From: an uncultured Opitutia bacterium
GTDB taxonomy: Bacteria; Verrucomicrobiota; Verrucomicrobiia; Opitutales; Opitutaceae
Length of the DNA: 64,000 nt
Direction: 5' to 3'
Assembly (NCBI GenBank): GCA_903877135.1
Contig: CAIRCN010000004.1
Span: 1-64,000, forward strand
Part shown: positions 17,980 to 27,363 of the stretch, one piece after another
Position numbering within the stretch: the first letter of the stretch is position 1
Layout of the letters: the number at the start of each line of letters is the position of its first letter
Program-made: the position numbers and the translations under genes
The notes under the pieces: generated by a model
Database searches by the model: none
The model's input: the letters and a program-made list of their open reading frames with translations, nothing else
What the model was told of the DNA's origin: nothing

Positions 17980-18462
17980 TTACGGCTTGCTCGCGTTGTT
18001 CTGGGTCCCGGAGCGGATGAGGTGCTGGGCCACATGGGCGGTCAGGTCGCGTAGAGTCCGAATCCGGGCGGACTCGGCTTGGGTGATTTTCACGGAGAAC
18101 TCCTTTTCCACATCGAGGACGAACTCGCAGGTGGACATGGAATCGAGCGCGTCCATCCGCAGGTCTTCGACGAGGCAGTCGTCAGGATGCAGCCGGGCGA
18201 GGACGAGTGGTAGGTGCGGCACAAGGAGCTCGCGCAGGCGACGGGCGATGTCGACTTGATCCGCGGGGAAATAGGTCTGCGCGAAAGCAGCAGGGTCAAA
18301 CGGTGGATTTTTGGCGAGGTGGGCGAGGGCGCGGAACCGCTCACGCTCGTCCTGCCGCTTGCCATGCAGCCACGAGACGACGAATCCAACGGGCAGTGCG
18401 ATCGCGCCAAGAATCTTGGCCGCCGTGACGGCATAATCGAAAAACTGCGGAGTCAGGTTCAT
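17980..18462 (-). CDS. Membrane-anchored acyl carrier protein
   Basis: This 160-residue protein ends in an acyl carrier domain (about 75-152). The phosphopantetheine-attachment serine is Ser108 in [12 protein letters not shown], where Met replaces the usual Leu of DSL. The N-terminus has one membrane span (about residues 13-34, [18 protein letters not shown]) and a basic, charged link, so the carrier should sit on the inner face of the membrane. Its ATG overlaps the glpK stop codon by four bases (ATGA), so translation is coupled to glycerol kinase. A role in phospholipid or glycerol-lipid acylation is an inference from this pairing. A longer reading frame upstream is only the shadow of glpK. 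Confidence 0.75.
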   Translation of the reverse strand: MNLTPQFFDYAVTAAKILGAIALPVGFVVSWLHGKRQDERERFRALAHLAKNPPFDPAAFAQTYFPADQVDIARRLRELLVPHLPLVLARLHPDDCLVEDLRMDALDSMSTCEFVLDVEKEFSVKITQAESARIRTLRDLTAHVAQHLIRSGTQNNASKP

Positions 18463-19958
18463 AGGGCCCAGCCTTTCGACCGCGCGACGGCGCGGTGCCA
18501 GGTGGCGTGAAGTTTCTTCGTCGCCATGGCACGGTGGGCGGGGCGGAAGGTGTGGTCGGCGCGCCAGAGCGCGGCGATCTCGTCGCGGTTCTTCCAGAAA
18601 CCCACGGCGAGGCCGGCGAGGTAGGCGGCGCCGAGTGCGGTCGTCTCGGTCGTGCACGGGCGGACGACCGGGACGCGCAGGAGGTCGGACTGGAATTGCA
18701 GGAGGGCGTTGTTGACGGTCGCGCCGCCGTCCACGCGGAGTTCGCGCAGCCGGCGGCCGCAATCGGCTTCCATCGCGCGCAGCACATCGGCGCTTTGGTA
18801 GGCGATGCTTTCGAGCGCGGCGCGGGCGAGGTGACCGGCGGTCGTGCCGCGCGTTAGGCCGACGATGGCACCGCGGGCGGCGGCGTCCCAGTGCGGCGCG
18901 CCGAGTCCGGTGAACGCGGGCACGAGGTAAACGCCGCCGTTGTCGGGCACGCGGGCGGCGAGCGCCTCGATGTCGGCGGAATTCGCGATGAGGCCGAGGC
19001 CATCGCGCAGCCATTGCACGACGGCGCCGCCGATGAAGACGCTGCCTTCGAGCGCGTATTCGAGCAGGCCGGCCGCACCGAGCCGCCACGCGATGGTGGT
19101 GAGAAGTTGGTGCCGAGAAACGACTGGCTTTTTGCCGGTGTGCATCAGCAGAAAACATCCAGTGCCGTAGGTGTTCTTGGCCATGCCGGGAGTCCAGCAC
19201 GCCTGCCCGAATAGCGCCGCCTGCTGGTCGCCGGCGATGCCGGCGATAAGCACGCCGCGTAGCGCCGGCACGCTGGAGACTTCGCCGTAAACCTCGCTGC
19301 TCGCGCGGACGGCGGGCAGCACCTCGCGCGGGATGCGCAGGAGTTTCAGCAGCTCGTCGTCCCACGCGCCGGTGAGGAGGTTGAGGAGGAGGGTGCGGGA
19401 GGCGTTGGAGACGTCGGTGGCGTGAACGCGGCCGCCGGTGAGCTGCCAGAGCAGCCAGGTATCGACGGTGCCGAAGGCGAGTTCGCCGCGTTCGGCGCGG
19501 CGGTGCGCGCCGGGCACATGGTCGAGGAGCCAGCGGAGTTTCGTGCCGGAGAAATACGGGTCGAGCACCAGCCCGGTGCGCGCGCGAAAGAGCGGCTCCA
19601 AGCCGCGGCGCTGGAGCTGCGCGCACAGCGCCGCGGTGCGGCGGTCCTGCCAGACGATGGCGGGCGCGAGCGGCCGGCCGGTGGCGCGTTCCCAGAGGAG
19701 TGTGGTCTCACGCTGGTTGGTGAGACCGATGGCGGCGAGGTCGCGGCCGGTGAGATTGGCCTCGGCGATGGCGGCGAGGGCGGTGCGGCGGGTGGTTTCC
19801 CAAAGGTCGCATGGGTCGTGTTCGACCCAGCCCGGCTGTGGAAAATGCTGGGCAAACTCCTGCCGCGCCGTGGCCCGGGTGCGGCCGTGACGGTCGAAAA
19901 CGAGGGCGCGCGACGAGGTCGTGCCTTGGTCGAGAGCAAGTATATGGAGCCGGCTCAT
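18459..19958 (-). CDS. glpK: Glycerol kinase
   Basis: Glycerol kinase phosphorylates glycerol to sn-glycerol 3-phosphate with ATP in the cytoplasm. The 499-residue length is typical. Family marks are [16 protein letters not shown] at the start, [13 protein letters not shown] and WQDRRTA. Further on are TFGTVDTW-like [28 protein letters not shown] and the ATP site around [10 protein letters not shown], ending with [15 protein letters not shown]. The gene is coupled by a 4-base overlap to a membrane-bound acyl carrier protein. No glycerol facilitator or glycerol 3-phosphate dehydrogenase lies nearby. Confidence 0.96.
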   Translation of the reverse strand: MSRLHILALDQGTTSSRALVFDRHGRTRATARQEFAQHFPQPGWVEHDPCDLWETTRRTALAAIAEANLTGRDLAAIGLTNQRETTLLWERATGRPLAPAIVWQDRRTAALCAQLQRRGLEPLFRARTGLVLDPYFSGTKLRWLLDHVPGAHRRAERGELAFGTVDTWLLWQLTGGRVHATDVSNASRTLLLNLLTGAWDDELLKLLRIPREVLPAVRASSEVYGEVSSVPALRGVLIAGIAGDQQAALFGQACWTPGMAKNTYGTGCFLLMHTGKKPVVSRHQLLTTIAWRLGAAGLLEYALEGSVFIGGAVVQWLRDGLGLIANSADIEALAARVPDNGGVYLVPAFTGLGAPHWDAAARGAIVGLTRGTTAGHLARAALESIAYQSADVLRAMEADCGRRLRELRVDGGATVNNALLQFQSDLLRVPVVRPCTTETTALGAAYLAGLAVGFWKNRDEIAALWRADHTFRPAHRAMATKKLHATWHRAVARSKGWAL

Positions 19959-20029
19959 GGGGTTGGCGGAGCTTCGCGCGGACGCCGCCGGGGGGCAAGC
20001 GCGCTGTCGGACGAAGTTTGTCCCGAGGC

Positions 20030-20058
20030 TTGCACCCGATTGTAAGCTAGCTTACTAG
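20030..20058 (+). promoter_or_regulatory. Putative promoter of the MarR-RND operon
   Basis: TTGCAC (20030-20035) and TACTAG (20053-20058) are 17 bases apart. The spacer contains most of a perfect 14-base palindrome, the expected geometry for repression by a regulator bound between the two elements. Confidence 0.5.
20042..20055. promoter_or_regulatory. Perfect 14-base palindrome, likely MarR operator
   Basis: GTAAGCTAGCTTAC reads the same on both strands. Its centre lies about 20 bases before the marR-type start codon at 20069. MarR regulators commonly bind such palindromes over their own promoter, so autoregulation of the efflux operon is likely. Confidence 0.65.
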
Positions 20059-20068
20059 TCTCGACCTC

Positions 20069-20542
20069 ATGGCGTCCCGTCCCGATCACTTTGACCGCAG
20101 CCTCGGCTTTATCCTGAGCGATATCAGCCGGCTGGCGCGCCGTGAATTCGACCGGCGGGTGCGCGGACTGGGCCTGACGCGGGCGCAGTGGTTGTTCCTC
20201 TACCATCTGGCGCGGCGGCCGGGTTCTTCTCAGAGCGAGCTGGCCGAGAGCCTGCAAATGGAGCGCATCTCCGTCAGCCGGCAGGCACAGCGGCTGGAGC
20301 GTGCCGGCTGGATCGAGCGAAGTGATCACCAGCATGATGCCCGTGCCTACCACCTGAATCCGACACGCAAGGCTGAGCGCATTGTGTCGCGCCTGGCGAC
20401 TGTGGCCGCGGAGCTGCGCGACGACTACTTGCAGGGGCTCCCCGCCGCGCGGCGCGAGTCGCTCGTTGACGACCTCTTGCTGATAAAAGCTAATCTGCTC
20501 CGCATGGAATCTCGGACCAACCACCGCACTCATGAAAACTGA
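20069..20542 (+). CDS. MarR family transcriptional regulator
   Basis: This 157-residue winged-helix regulator has the MarR core from about residue 30 to 130. It includes LTRAQWLFLYHLARRPGSSQ, the recognition helix region LAESLQMERISVSRQAQRLE, and the wing with RSDHQHDARAYHLNPT. It is the first gene of an operon with an RND adaptor and pump, and its end overlaps the adaptor gene by 11 bases. A perfect palindrome sits just upstream of its start. It most likely represses the pump until an effector such as a toxic aromatic compound binds. Confidence 0.93.
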   Translation: MASRPDHFDRSLGFILSDISRLARREFDRRVRGLGLTRAQWLFLYHLARRPGSSQSELAESLQMERISVSRQAQRLERAGWIERSDHQHDARAYHLNPTRKAERIVSRLATVAAELRDDYLQGLPAARRESLVDDLLLIKANLLRMESRTNHRTHEN

Positions 20543-21698
20543 ATACCCCCGCACCCACTTGAAACGCGCACTGTCGCCGCTGGCCGGCCTGGCCCTGCTG
20601 GCGCTCGCCGGCTGCGACCGCTCCTCCGGCGGGGCCGCGCTGGCACCGCCGGCCGTGCCAGTGCAGGTCGCGGTGGCCGTGCAACGCGATGTCCCGCGCC
20701 GCATCGAGTCGATCGGCACCGTGCAGGCAGTGCGCACCGTGGCGGTGAAGTCGCAGGTGGACGGCATCATTGCGGAGATCCGTTTCAAGGAAGGCGACGA
20801 CGTGAAGTCGGGCGACCTGCTCGTCGCGCTCGACCGTCGGCCGTTCGCCAACACCCTGCTCAGTGCGCGGGCCGACCTCGCCAACGCCCGCGCCCTGGCC
20901 ACGCAGGCGCAGGCGGACCTCGACCGTTACCAGCGGCTCGACCGGCAGGCCGCGATATCCAAGGAGGAGTATGTGCAGTATTTCACCAAGGCGGAGACGG
21001 CCAAGGCCCAGATGCAGGCCAAGGAGGCCGCCGTGGCCAACGCCGAGCTTCAGCTCGGCTACACCGAAATCCGCGCGCCGATCGCTGGCCGCACCGGCCA
21101 GCGCATGCTGCACGAGGGCGCGTTGGTGAAGGCCAACGACAACGGCTTCACGCTCGTCACCGTCAACCAGCTCGCGCCCGTCGCCGTGACCTATGCCGTG
21201 CCCGAGGGCGCGTTGGAGGAAATTCGCACCGCGCTGGCCGCCGGGCGCGTGAGAGTGACTGCCACCGACCGCTCCACGGGCAACACCCGCGACCAAGGCC
21301 GGCTCGAATTCATCGACAACACCGTCGATCCCACGACCGGCATGATCACGCTCAAGGCTATTTTCCCCAACGCCGATCAGGCGCTCTGGCCGGGCCGCTT
21401 CGTCTATGTGGTGACCCAGACCGGAGTCGATGCCGGCGCGCTCGTCGTGCCCTCGACCGCGGTGCAGACGAGCCAGAACGGCTCCACCGTTTACGTCGTG
21501 CTGCCCGACCGCACGGTCGAGCTGCGCACCGTGAAAGTGGTGCGCACCGTCGGCGACAATACCCTGCTGGCCGCGGGCATCCGCCCGGGCGAGACCGTCG
21601 TCACCGACGGCCAGCTGCGGCTGCTGCCCGGCATGAAGGCCGAGCCCCGCCCACTTGCGAGCGAAGCCTCGCCTGTGTCCGTCGACAAAAAATCCTGA
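20532..21698 (+). CDS. RND efflux periplasmic adaptor (membrane fusion protein)
   Basis: This 388-residue protein links an inner-membrane RND pump to an outer-membrane channel. It has a lipoprotein signal with lipobox LALAGC (Cys28). The lipoyl halves and hairpin follow, with VKSQVDGIIAEIRFKEGDDV near residue 72 and a coiled hairpin around 110-170. TEIRAPIAGRTGQRMLHEGA closes the second lipoyl half. The beta barrel and membrane-proximal domains fill the remainder. It overlaps marR and precedes the pump gene by 12 bases. No outer-membrane TolC-type gene lies in this operon. Confidence 0.94.
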   Translation: MKTEYPRTHLKRALSPLAGLALLALAGCDRSSGGAALAPPAVPVQVAVAVQRDVPRRIESIGTVQAVRTVAVKSQVDGIIAEIRFKEGDDVKSGDLLVALDRRPFANTLLSARADLANARALATQAQADLDRYQRLDRQAAISKEEYVQYFTKAETAKAQMQAKEAAVANAELQLGYTEIRAPIAGRTGQRMLHEGALVKANDNGFTLVTVNQLAPVAVTYAVPEGALEEIRTALAAGRVRVTATDRSTGNTRDQGRLEFIDNTVDPTTGMITLKAIFPNADQALWPGRFVYVVTQTGVDAGALVVPSTAVQTSQNGSTVYVVLPDRTVELRTVKVVRTVGDNTLLAAGIRPGETVVTDGQLRLLPGMKAEPRPLASEASPVSVDKKS

Positions 21699-21710
21699 GC
21701 GAGGCGCGCC

Positions 21711-24700
21711 ATGAATCTGCCCGAACTTTGCATCCGCCGGCCGGTGATGACTACGCTGCTAACCGCGGCGGTGGTCGTTTTCGGTTTGATGGCCTACCGG
21801 CTTCTGCCGGTGAGCGACCTGCCCACGGTCGATTTTCCCACTATCGTCGTCAACGCCAACCTCCCCGGCGCCACGCCTGAGACGATGGCCAGCGCGGTCG
21901 CCACCGTGCTTGAACAGCAGTTCTCCACCATTTCCGGCATCGACTCGATGGTGTCCACCAGCGGCACCGGCAGCACGCAGATCACCCTGCAGTTCACGCT
22001 CGACCGCAACATCGACGCCGCCGCGCAGGACGTGCAGGCCGCGATCGCCGCCGTGCAGCGCCGCCTGCCGTCAGATATGCCCGCGCCGCCCTCGCTGCGC
22101 AAAACCAACCCCGCCGACCAGCCCGTGCTCTACCTCGCGCTCAGCTCGCCCACGCTGCCGCTCTCCGTCGTCGACGAATACGCGGAGACGATGCTCTCGC
22201 AGCGCATCTCCACGATCGACGGTGTCTCGCAGGTGCAGGTTTACGGCGCGCAAAAATACGCCGTGCGCGTGCGACTCGACCCGCGGCTGCTCGCCAGTCG
22301 CGGCATCACGCTCAGCGAGGTGCAGGCCGCGCTCGCCGCGCACAACGTCAACCAGCCCACCGGCCTGCTCGACGGCTACCGCCAGTCGGTGCAGATACTC
22401 GCCAGCGGCCAGTTGGCCAACGCGGCGGAATTCAACCGCATCGTGGTCGCCTATCGCAACGGCGCCCCGGTGCGTCTCAGCGAACTCGCCCTGGTCATCG
22501 ACAGCGTGCAGGACTCGCGTGTCGCGAGCTGGTTCGGCACCCGTAGCGGCGACAAACTGGATCCGGCGCGCGCCATTGTGCTCGCCGTGCAGAAACAACC
22601 CGGAGTGAACACCGTTGAGGTCGTCGGCCGCGTGCGTTCGCTGCTGCCGATCTTCAAGCGGCAGCTGCCGGAATCGGTCAACCTCGACGTGCTGCGCGAC
22701 AATTCCGAGGCGGTGCGCGAATCGGTGCACGATGTGCAAACCTCGCTCATCCTCTCGGTCTGCCTCGTCGTGCTCGTGATCTTTGTCTTCCTGCGCAGCG
22801 TCGCCGCCACGCTAATTCCAAGCATCGCGATCCCGCTGGCGCTGCTCGGCACGTTTGTGGTGATGTATTTCTGCGGCTACTCGCTCGACAATCTCTCGCT
22901 ACTCGCGCTCACGCTCTCGGTGGGCTTCGTGGTGGACGACGCGATTGTCATGCTGGAAAATATCGTGCGCTACACCGAGCAGGGCATGCCGGTGCGCGAG
23001 GCAGCGTTCCGCGGCTCGCGGGAAATCGGCTTCACGATCCTCTCGATGACGCTGTCGCTCGTGGCGGTGTTCATCCCGCTCATGTTCATGGGCGGCATCC
23101 TGGGGCGGTTGCTGCATGAGTTCGCCGTCACCATCACCGGGGCGATTTTGGTTTCCGGCATCGTGTCGCTCACGCTCACGCCCATGCTCTGCAGCCGGTT
23201 CCTGCATCCGCACAACGGCAGCGCTCACACGGGCGGCGCCCTGCACGGTAAAATCTACCAGTGGAGCGAGCGCGTGTTTGCGGGCATGCTGCGGTTTTAC
23301 GAGCGGACGCTGCTAATCGGCCTCCGGCACCGGTTGAAGGTCATCGGCGTGGCGGTCTTGATGGCGTTCCTCACCGTCGGTCTCGTGAAAGTGCTGCCGC
23401 TGGGCTTCATCCCGACCGACGACACGGGCATGGTGCTCGTGTTCACCGAGGCGGCGCAGGACATTTCGTTTGAGGAAATGGTCCGCCACCAGAAGGCCGC
23501 CGCGGCGATTGTGGCCCAGCAGCCCTACGTGGCCGCCATGATGTCGTCGATGGGCTCGGGCGGTGCGGTCAACGCCACGCCCAACCAGGGCCGCGTCTTC
23601 ATGCGGCTGAAGCCGCGCGACCAGCGGCCGAAGATCGACGTCATCCTGGCCGACCTACGCACGAAACTCTCGGCTATTCCAGGCCTGCGCGCCTATCCGC
23701 AGATCCCGCCAACGATCCGCATCGGTGGCCAACTGACGAAGGCGCTCTACCAATTTACGCTCTTTGGCAGCGACCTCGGCGAGCTCTACACCGTCTCGGA
23801 CAAGCTGGAGAAGCAGTTCCGCGCCCTGCCCCAGTTGGTGGACGTCAACTCCGACCTCCTGATCACCAGCCCGCAGTTGCGCGTCGACATCCAGCGCGAT
23901 CGCGCCGCCACGCTTGGCATCACGCCGGCGGAGATTGAGGACGCCCTCTATTGCGCGTTCGGCACGCGGCAGGTCTCGACGATTTACACGCCCACCAACC
24001 AATACTTCGTCATCATGGAAGTGGCGCCGGAGTTTCAGCGCGAGGCCTCGGCACTTTCGCTGATCTACCTCCGCAGCCGCGGCGGAAAGCTCGTGTCGCT
24101 CGACACCGTGGCCTCGCTGCGTCGTACGGTGGGCCCGCTCACGGTCAACCACCTCGGCCAGCTGCCGGCCGTCACCATCTCGTTCAACCTCAAGCCCGGC
24201 ATTTCGCTGGGCGACGCGACCACGGCGATCCAGGAACTGGCGCGCCGCGAACTGCCGCCGACCGTGAGTTACAGCTTCGTGGGCTCGGCGCAGGCCTTCG
24301 CCTCGTCGCTGACGGGCATGGGCCTGCTGCTCGCCATGGCCGTGCTCGTGATCTACATCGTGCTCGGCATCCTCTATGAGGATTTCATCCATCCGCTCAC
24401 CATTCTCTCCGGCCTCCCGGCGGCGAGCTTTGGCGCGCTGGTTACGCTCTGGGCGTTTCGCGAAGAGCTCAACATCATGGGCTACGTCGGCGTCATTCTG
24501 TTGATCGGCATCGTCAAGAAAAACGCCATCATGATGATCGACTTTGCTCTCGCCAAGGAGCGCGAGGCGGACTGCGCGTTCAACGCCGAGCAGGCCATTG
24601 TCGAGGCCTGCCTCGTGCGCTTCAGGCCGATCATGATGACGACGTTTGCGGCGCTGGCGGGCGCGTTCCCGATCGCGCTCGGCCTCGGCGCGGGTGCGGA

Positions 24701-24878
24701 TTCGCGCCGTCCGCTCGGACTCGCGGTGGTCGGCGGTCTCGTCGTCTCGCAGATGCTCACGCTCTACATTACGCCGGTGATCTACATTTACATGGACCGC
24801 TTCACCGCGTGGCTGAGGCAGCGGCGCGGTGCGGCGGCGCATACCGTCGCCGATCCGGAGCCCGCACCGGCCAAGTAA
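21711..24878 (+). CDS. RND multidrug efflux permease (AcrB/MdtB type)
   Basis: This 1055-residue proton-driven pump has the classic duplicated RND layout. There is one N-terminal span, a large periplasmic loop, spans 2-7, a second loop and spans 8-12. The proton-relay aspartate pair lies in VGFVVDDAIVMLENIVR (span 4). The family motif GIVKKNAIMMIDFALAKERE and the late RFRPIMMTTFAALAGAFPIALG are also present. The second loop begins after VKVLPLGFIPTDDTGMVLVF. The best match is the MdtB/MdtC-like drug branch rather than heavy-metal pumps. It is cotranscribed with marR and the adaptor. Confidence 0.95.
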   Translation: MNLPELCIRRPVMTTLLTAAVVVFGLMAYRLLPVSDLPTVDFPTIVVNANLPGATPETMASAVATVLEQQFSTISGIDSMVSTSGTGSTQITLQFTLDRNIDAAAQDVQAAIAAVQRRLPSDMPAPPSLRKTNPADQPVLYLALSSPTLPLSVVDEYAETMLSQRISTIDGVSQVQVYGAQKYAVRVRLDPRLLASRGITLSEVQAALAAHNVNQPTGLLDGYRQSVQILASGQLANAAEFNRIVVAYRNGAPVRLSELALVIDSVQDSRVASWFGTRSGDKLDPARAIVLAVQKQPGVNTVEVVGRVRSLLPIFKRQLPESVNLDVLRDNSEAVRESVHDVQTSLILSVCLVVLVIFVFLRSVAATLIPSIAIPLALLGTFVVMYFCGYSLDNLSLLALTLSVGFVVDDAIVMLENIVRYTEQGMPVREAAFRGSREIGFTILSMTLSLVAVFIPLMFMGGILGRLLHEFAVTITGAILVSGIVSLTLTPMLCSRFLHPHNGSAHTGGALHGKIYQWSERVFAGMLRFYERTLLIGLRHRLKVIGVAVLMAFLTVGLVKVLPLGFIPTDDTGMVLVFTEAAQDISFEEMVRHQKAAAAIVAQQPYVAAMMSSMGSGGAVNATPNQGRVFMRLKPRDQRPKIDVILADLRTKLSAIPGLRAYPQIPPTIRIGGQLTKALYQFTLFGSDLGELYTVSDKLEKQFRALPQLVDVNSDLLITSPQLRVDIQRDRAATLGITPAEIEDALYCAFGTRQVSTIYTPTNQYFVIMEVAPEFQREASALSLIYLRSRGGKLVSLDTVASLRRTVGPLTVNHLGQLPAVTISFNLKPGISLGDATTAIQELARRELPPTVSYSFVGSAQAFASSLTGMGLLLAMAVLVIYIVLGILYEDFIHPLTILSGLPAASFGALVTLWAFREELNIMGYVGVILLIGIVKKNAIMMIDFALAKEREADCAFNAEQAIVEACLVRFRPIMMTTFAALAGAFPIALGLGAGADSRRPLGLAVVGGLVVSQMLTLYITPVIYIYMDRFTAWLRQRRGAAAHTVADPEPAPAK

Positions 24879-24931
24879 GCGCCTGGGCGTAATGTCGCCG
24901 GCCGTTTGGCGGAAAACCGTTTCCCCCTTTA

Positions 24932-24958
24932 AAAGTGTCACCCATTAGGTGACACTTT
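24932..24958. terminator. Perfect 11-bp inverted repeat after the RND operon
   Basis: AAAGTGTCACC (24932-24942) and GGTGACACTTT (24948-24958) pair perfectly round a 5-base loop. The repeat lies 53 bases after the pump stop codon and 110 bases before the MATE start. Only a short T run closes it, so it may act as a terminator, or as an operator of the MATE gene. Confidence 0.55.
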
Positions 24959-25068
24959 CCGGGCCGCCAAGATCTCATGCGAAGTGCCCCGGGCGCACGT
25001 CAATCGTGCCGATTGCGGACCGTTTACGCGTGAATTCGCGGGATTCGCAGGCAACCTCCATTTTCTCC

Positions 25069-26418
25069 ATGCAGCGTTTTCTCCGCGAAGTCCGTCCCAC
25101 GCTCGCGCTGGCCGTGCCGATCATCGTCGGCCAGGTCAGCCAGATGCTCATGGGCATCACCGACAGCGTGATGATCGGGCACACGGGCACGGTGCCGCTG
25201 GCCGCGTCGTCGTTCGGCGGCAACGTCTTTGGCGTGTTCTACCTGCTCGGCATCGGGCTGATGCTGCCAGTGGCTGTGTTCGTCGCCCGGGCGCGCGGCG
25301 CGGCGAAGTCCGCGGAGTGCGGCGAATACCTCCGGCACGGCGTGGCGCTGGCGCTAAGTTTCGGCGCGTTGGAAACGCTGCTGCTGGCCGCGCTCGGCAC
25401 GCAACTGCACCGGTTCGGCCAGCCGCCGGAGGTGGAGGCGATCGTGTTGCCGTTTTACCTGCTGATCGGCGCCTCGCTCACGCCGGTGCTGGTCTATCTG
25501 GTGCTGCGGCAGTTCGCCGAGGCGATGGGCCGGCCCTGGGTGCCGATGCTCATCATGTTGGGCGGTGTGGGGCTCAACATCGTGCTCAACTGGATTTTCA
25601 TCTACGGGCATCTCGGTGCGCCGGCGCTGGGGCTCACGGGGGCGGGTATCTCGACGCTGGTTTCGCGCACGCTCGGCACCGCGGTGATCTTTTTGTGGCT
25701 GCGGCGCGATCCGGCGTTTCGCGCGGCGTGGCCGCAGCGGTGGTTTGGCGGCTGGTCGGTCGCACGGTTTTGGGAGATGCTGCACCTCGGGCTGCCGGCG
25801 GCGGGGATGCTGCTGTTCGAGAGCGGCGCGTTTGCGGCGGCGGCCATCATGATGGGCTGGCTGGGCGCGGTGCCGCTGGCGGCGCACCAGATCGCGATTT
25901 CCTGCGCCGCGACGACGTTCATGGTTTCGCTCGGGCTATCGATGGCGACGGGCATGCGCCTCAGCGCGGTGGTCGGCGCCGGCGAACACGCGCGGCTGCG
26001 GCCGATCGGCTACGGCGCCCTCGGGCTCGGTGGTGGCATCGCGGCGGCGTTCACAGTGATCTACCTCGTGGCCGGGCCCGCGGTGGCGGGCTGGTTTGTC
26101 AACGACGTCGCGGTGGTGAAGCTTGCGGCGCAACTGCTCGTGGTGGCGGCGTTGTTTCAGTTTTTCGACGGTGGTCAGGTTATCATGGCAGCGGCGCTGC
26201 GCGGGCTGACCGATGCAAAGGTGCCGGCGCTGATCACGTTCGTCGCCTACTGGGTGCTCGCACTGCCGGCGGGCTACTGGCTGGGCGTGCGCGGCAGTTT
26301 CGGCGGCGTAGGTGTGTGGACGGGGCTGGCCGCCGGGCTGGCTTTTGCGGCGGTTTTCCTGACGTGGCGCTTCACCCGGCTGACGCGCCCCCAGGTCGGT
26401 GGGTCACGCACTACCTGA
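25069..26418 (+). CDS. MATE family efflux transporter
   Basis: This 449-residue inner-membrane exporter of the NorM type has twelve predicted spans. Its marks are LALAVPIIVGQVSQMLMGIT, DSVMIGHTGTVPLAASSFGG, GGVGLNIVLNWIFIYGHLG and GAVPLAAHQIAISCAATTF. It probably expels cationic drugs against sodium or protons. ATG at 25069 is chosen over an upstream in-frame start at 24949, which would add a polar, non-homologous 40-residue tail. Its last 15 bases overlap the convergent dehydratase gene. Confidence 0.94.
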   Translation: MQRFLREVRPTLALAVPIIVGQVSQMLMGITDSVMIGHTGTVPLAASSFGGNVFGVFYLLGIGLMLPVAVFVARARGAAKSAECGEYLRHGVALALSFGALETLLLAALGTQLHRFGQPPEVEAIVLPFYLLIGASLTPVLVYLVLRQFAEAMGRPWVPMLIMLGGVGLNIVLNWIFIYGHLGAPALGLTGAGISTLVSRTLGTAVIFLWLRRDPAFRAAWPQRWFGGWSVARFWEMLHLGLPAAGMLLFESGAFAAAAIMMGWLGAVPLAAHQIAISCAATTFMVSLGLSMATGMRLSAVVGAGEHARLRPIGYGALGLGGGIAAAFTVIYLVAGPAVAGWFVNDVAVVKLAAQLLVVAALFQFFDGGQVIMAAALRGLTDAKVPALITFVAYWVLALPAGYWLGVRGSFGGVGVWTGLAAGLAFAAVFLTWRFTRLTRPQVGGSRTT

Positions 26419-27363
26419 CAAGCCCCATGGCAGGGCGTCGAGATCGACGTTGCCGCCGCTGAAAATGACGCCGATGCGTCGGTCCCGGACATCGACTTTG
26501 CTCTCCATGATGGCCGCGTAGGGCACGGCGGCGGAGGGCTCGATGATGATTTTCATCGTTTCCCAAATCGTCCGCATGGCGGCGACGATGCCTTCCTCAG
26601 AAACCGTGACGACGTCGTCGACGTGCCGACGGATGAGTTCGAAGTTTGGCTCTCCGATGCTCGTGCGCAGGCCGTCTGCAATCGTGTGAGGGTGATCGAC
26701 GGGGATGCGGTGGCCGGCGTGGAAGGATTCGGCGGCGTCGCCGGCGCCCGTTGGTTCGGCGGCGATGACGCGGATGCCGGGCTGGAGCGTCTTGGCGGCG
26801 ACCGCGGTGCCGCAGAGCAGGCCGCCGCCGCCGACCGGGCAGAGGATTGTGTCGAGGCTGGGCACATCCTCCAGCAGTTCGATGACGGCGGTGCCCTGGC
26901 CGGCCATCACGCGAAAGTCGGTGAACGGATGGATCATCGCGGCGCCGGTGTCGGCCACGATCCGCGCGCAGGTTTCCTCGCGCGCGGCGGCGGTGGGCTC
27001 GCAAAAGGTGATGCGGCCGCCGTAGCCCTCGACGGCGCGGATTTTTGTTTTCGAGGAGTTGGCGGGCATGACGATGTAGGCGGGGATGCCGCGGAGGCGC
27101 GCGGCGCGGGCGAGCGCGGCGGCGTGGTTGCCGGAGGAGTGGGTCGCGACGCCGCGCGCGGCCTCGGCGGCGGTGAGCGAGAAAACGGCGTTGGTGGCGC
27201 CGCGGGCCTTGAAGGCGCCGACTTTTTGGAAGTTCTCGCACTTGAAGAACAGCGCGCCCCCGGCAGCGGCATCGAGCCGCGCGCTGGTGAGGACGGGCGT
27301 GCAGTGGATGTGGGGGCGGATGCGGTCGTGGGCGGTGCGAATGGCAGCGAGGTCGAGCGACAT
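26404..27363 (-). CDS. Threonine/serine dehydratase family (PLP fold type II)
   Basis: This 319-residue PLP enzyme resembles catabolic threonine dehydratase, serine racemase and hydroxyaspartate ammonia-lyase. Lys52 in KVGAFKARGA forms the Schiff base, SSGNHAAALA is the asparagine loop, and GGGGLLCG binds phosphate. There is no C-terminal ACT regulatory domain, so it is not the biosynthetic IlvA form. The exact substrate cannot be told. ATG at 27363 is preferred to a GTG 18 bases upstream. It is divergent from a GH20 gene, with 160 bases between them. Confidence 0.87.
   Translation of the reverse strand: MSLDLAAIRTAHDRIRPHIHCTPVLTSARLDAAAGGALFFKCENFQKVGAFKARGATNAVFSLTAAEAARGVATHSSGNHAAALARAARLRGIPAYIVMPANSSKTKIRAVEGYGGRITFCEPTAAAREETCARIVADTGAAMIHPFTDFRVMAGQGTAVIELLEDVPSLDTILCPVGGGGLLCGTAVAAKTLQPGIRVIAAEPTGAGDAAESFHAGHRIPVDHPHTIADGLRTSIGEPNFELIRRHVDDVVTVSEEGIVAAMRTIWETMKIIIEPSAAVPYAAIMESKVDVRDRRIGVIFSGGNVDLDALPWGLSGSA

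Noticed and set aside
18463-19626. Upstream part of a long frame continuous with the membrane ACP
   Set aside because: It lies inside glpK in another frame and gives an Arg/Pro-rich chain. The ACP starts at its own ATG overlapping the glpK stop.
23655-24941. Minus-strand open frame of 428 codons under the RND pump
   Set aside because: It is composed of Arg, Glu, Asp and Ala runs with no fold signature. The pump on the other strand has clear family motifs throughout.
24984-26462. Second plus-strand frame of 492 codons across the MATE gene
   Set aside because: Its translation is Arg/Gly/Ala-rich without membrane spans, whereas the other frame gives a complete MATE protein.
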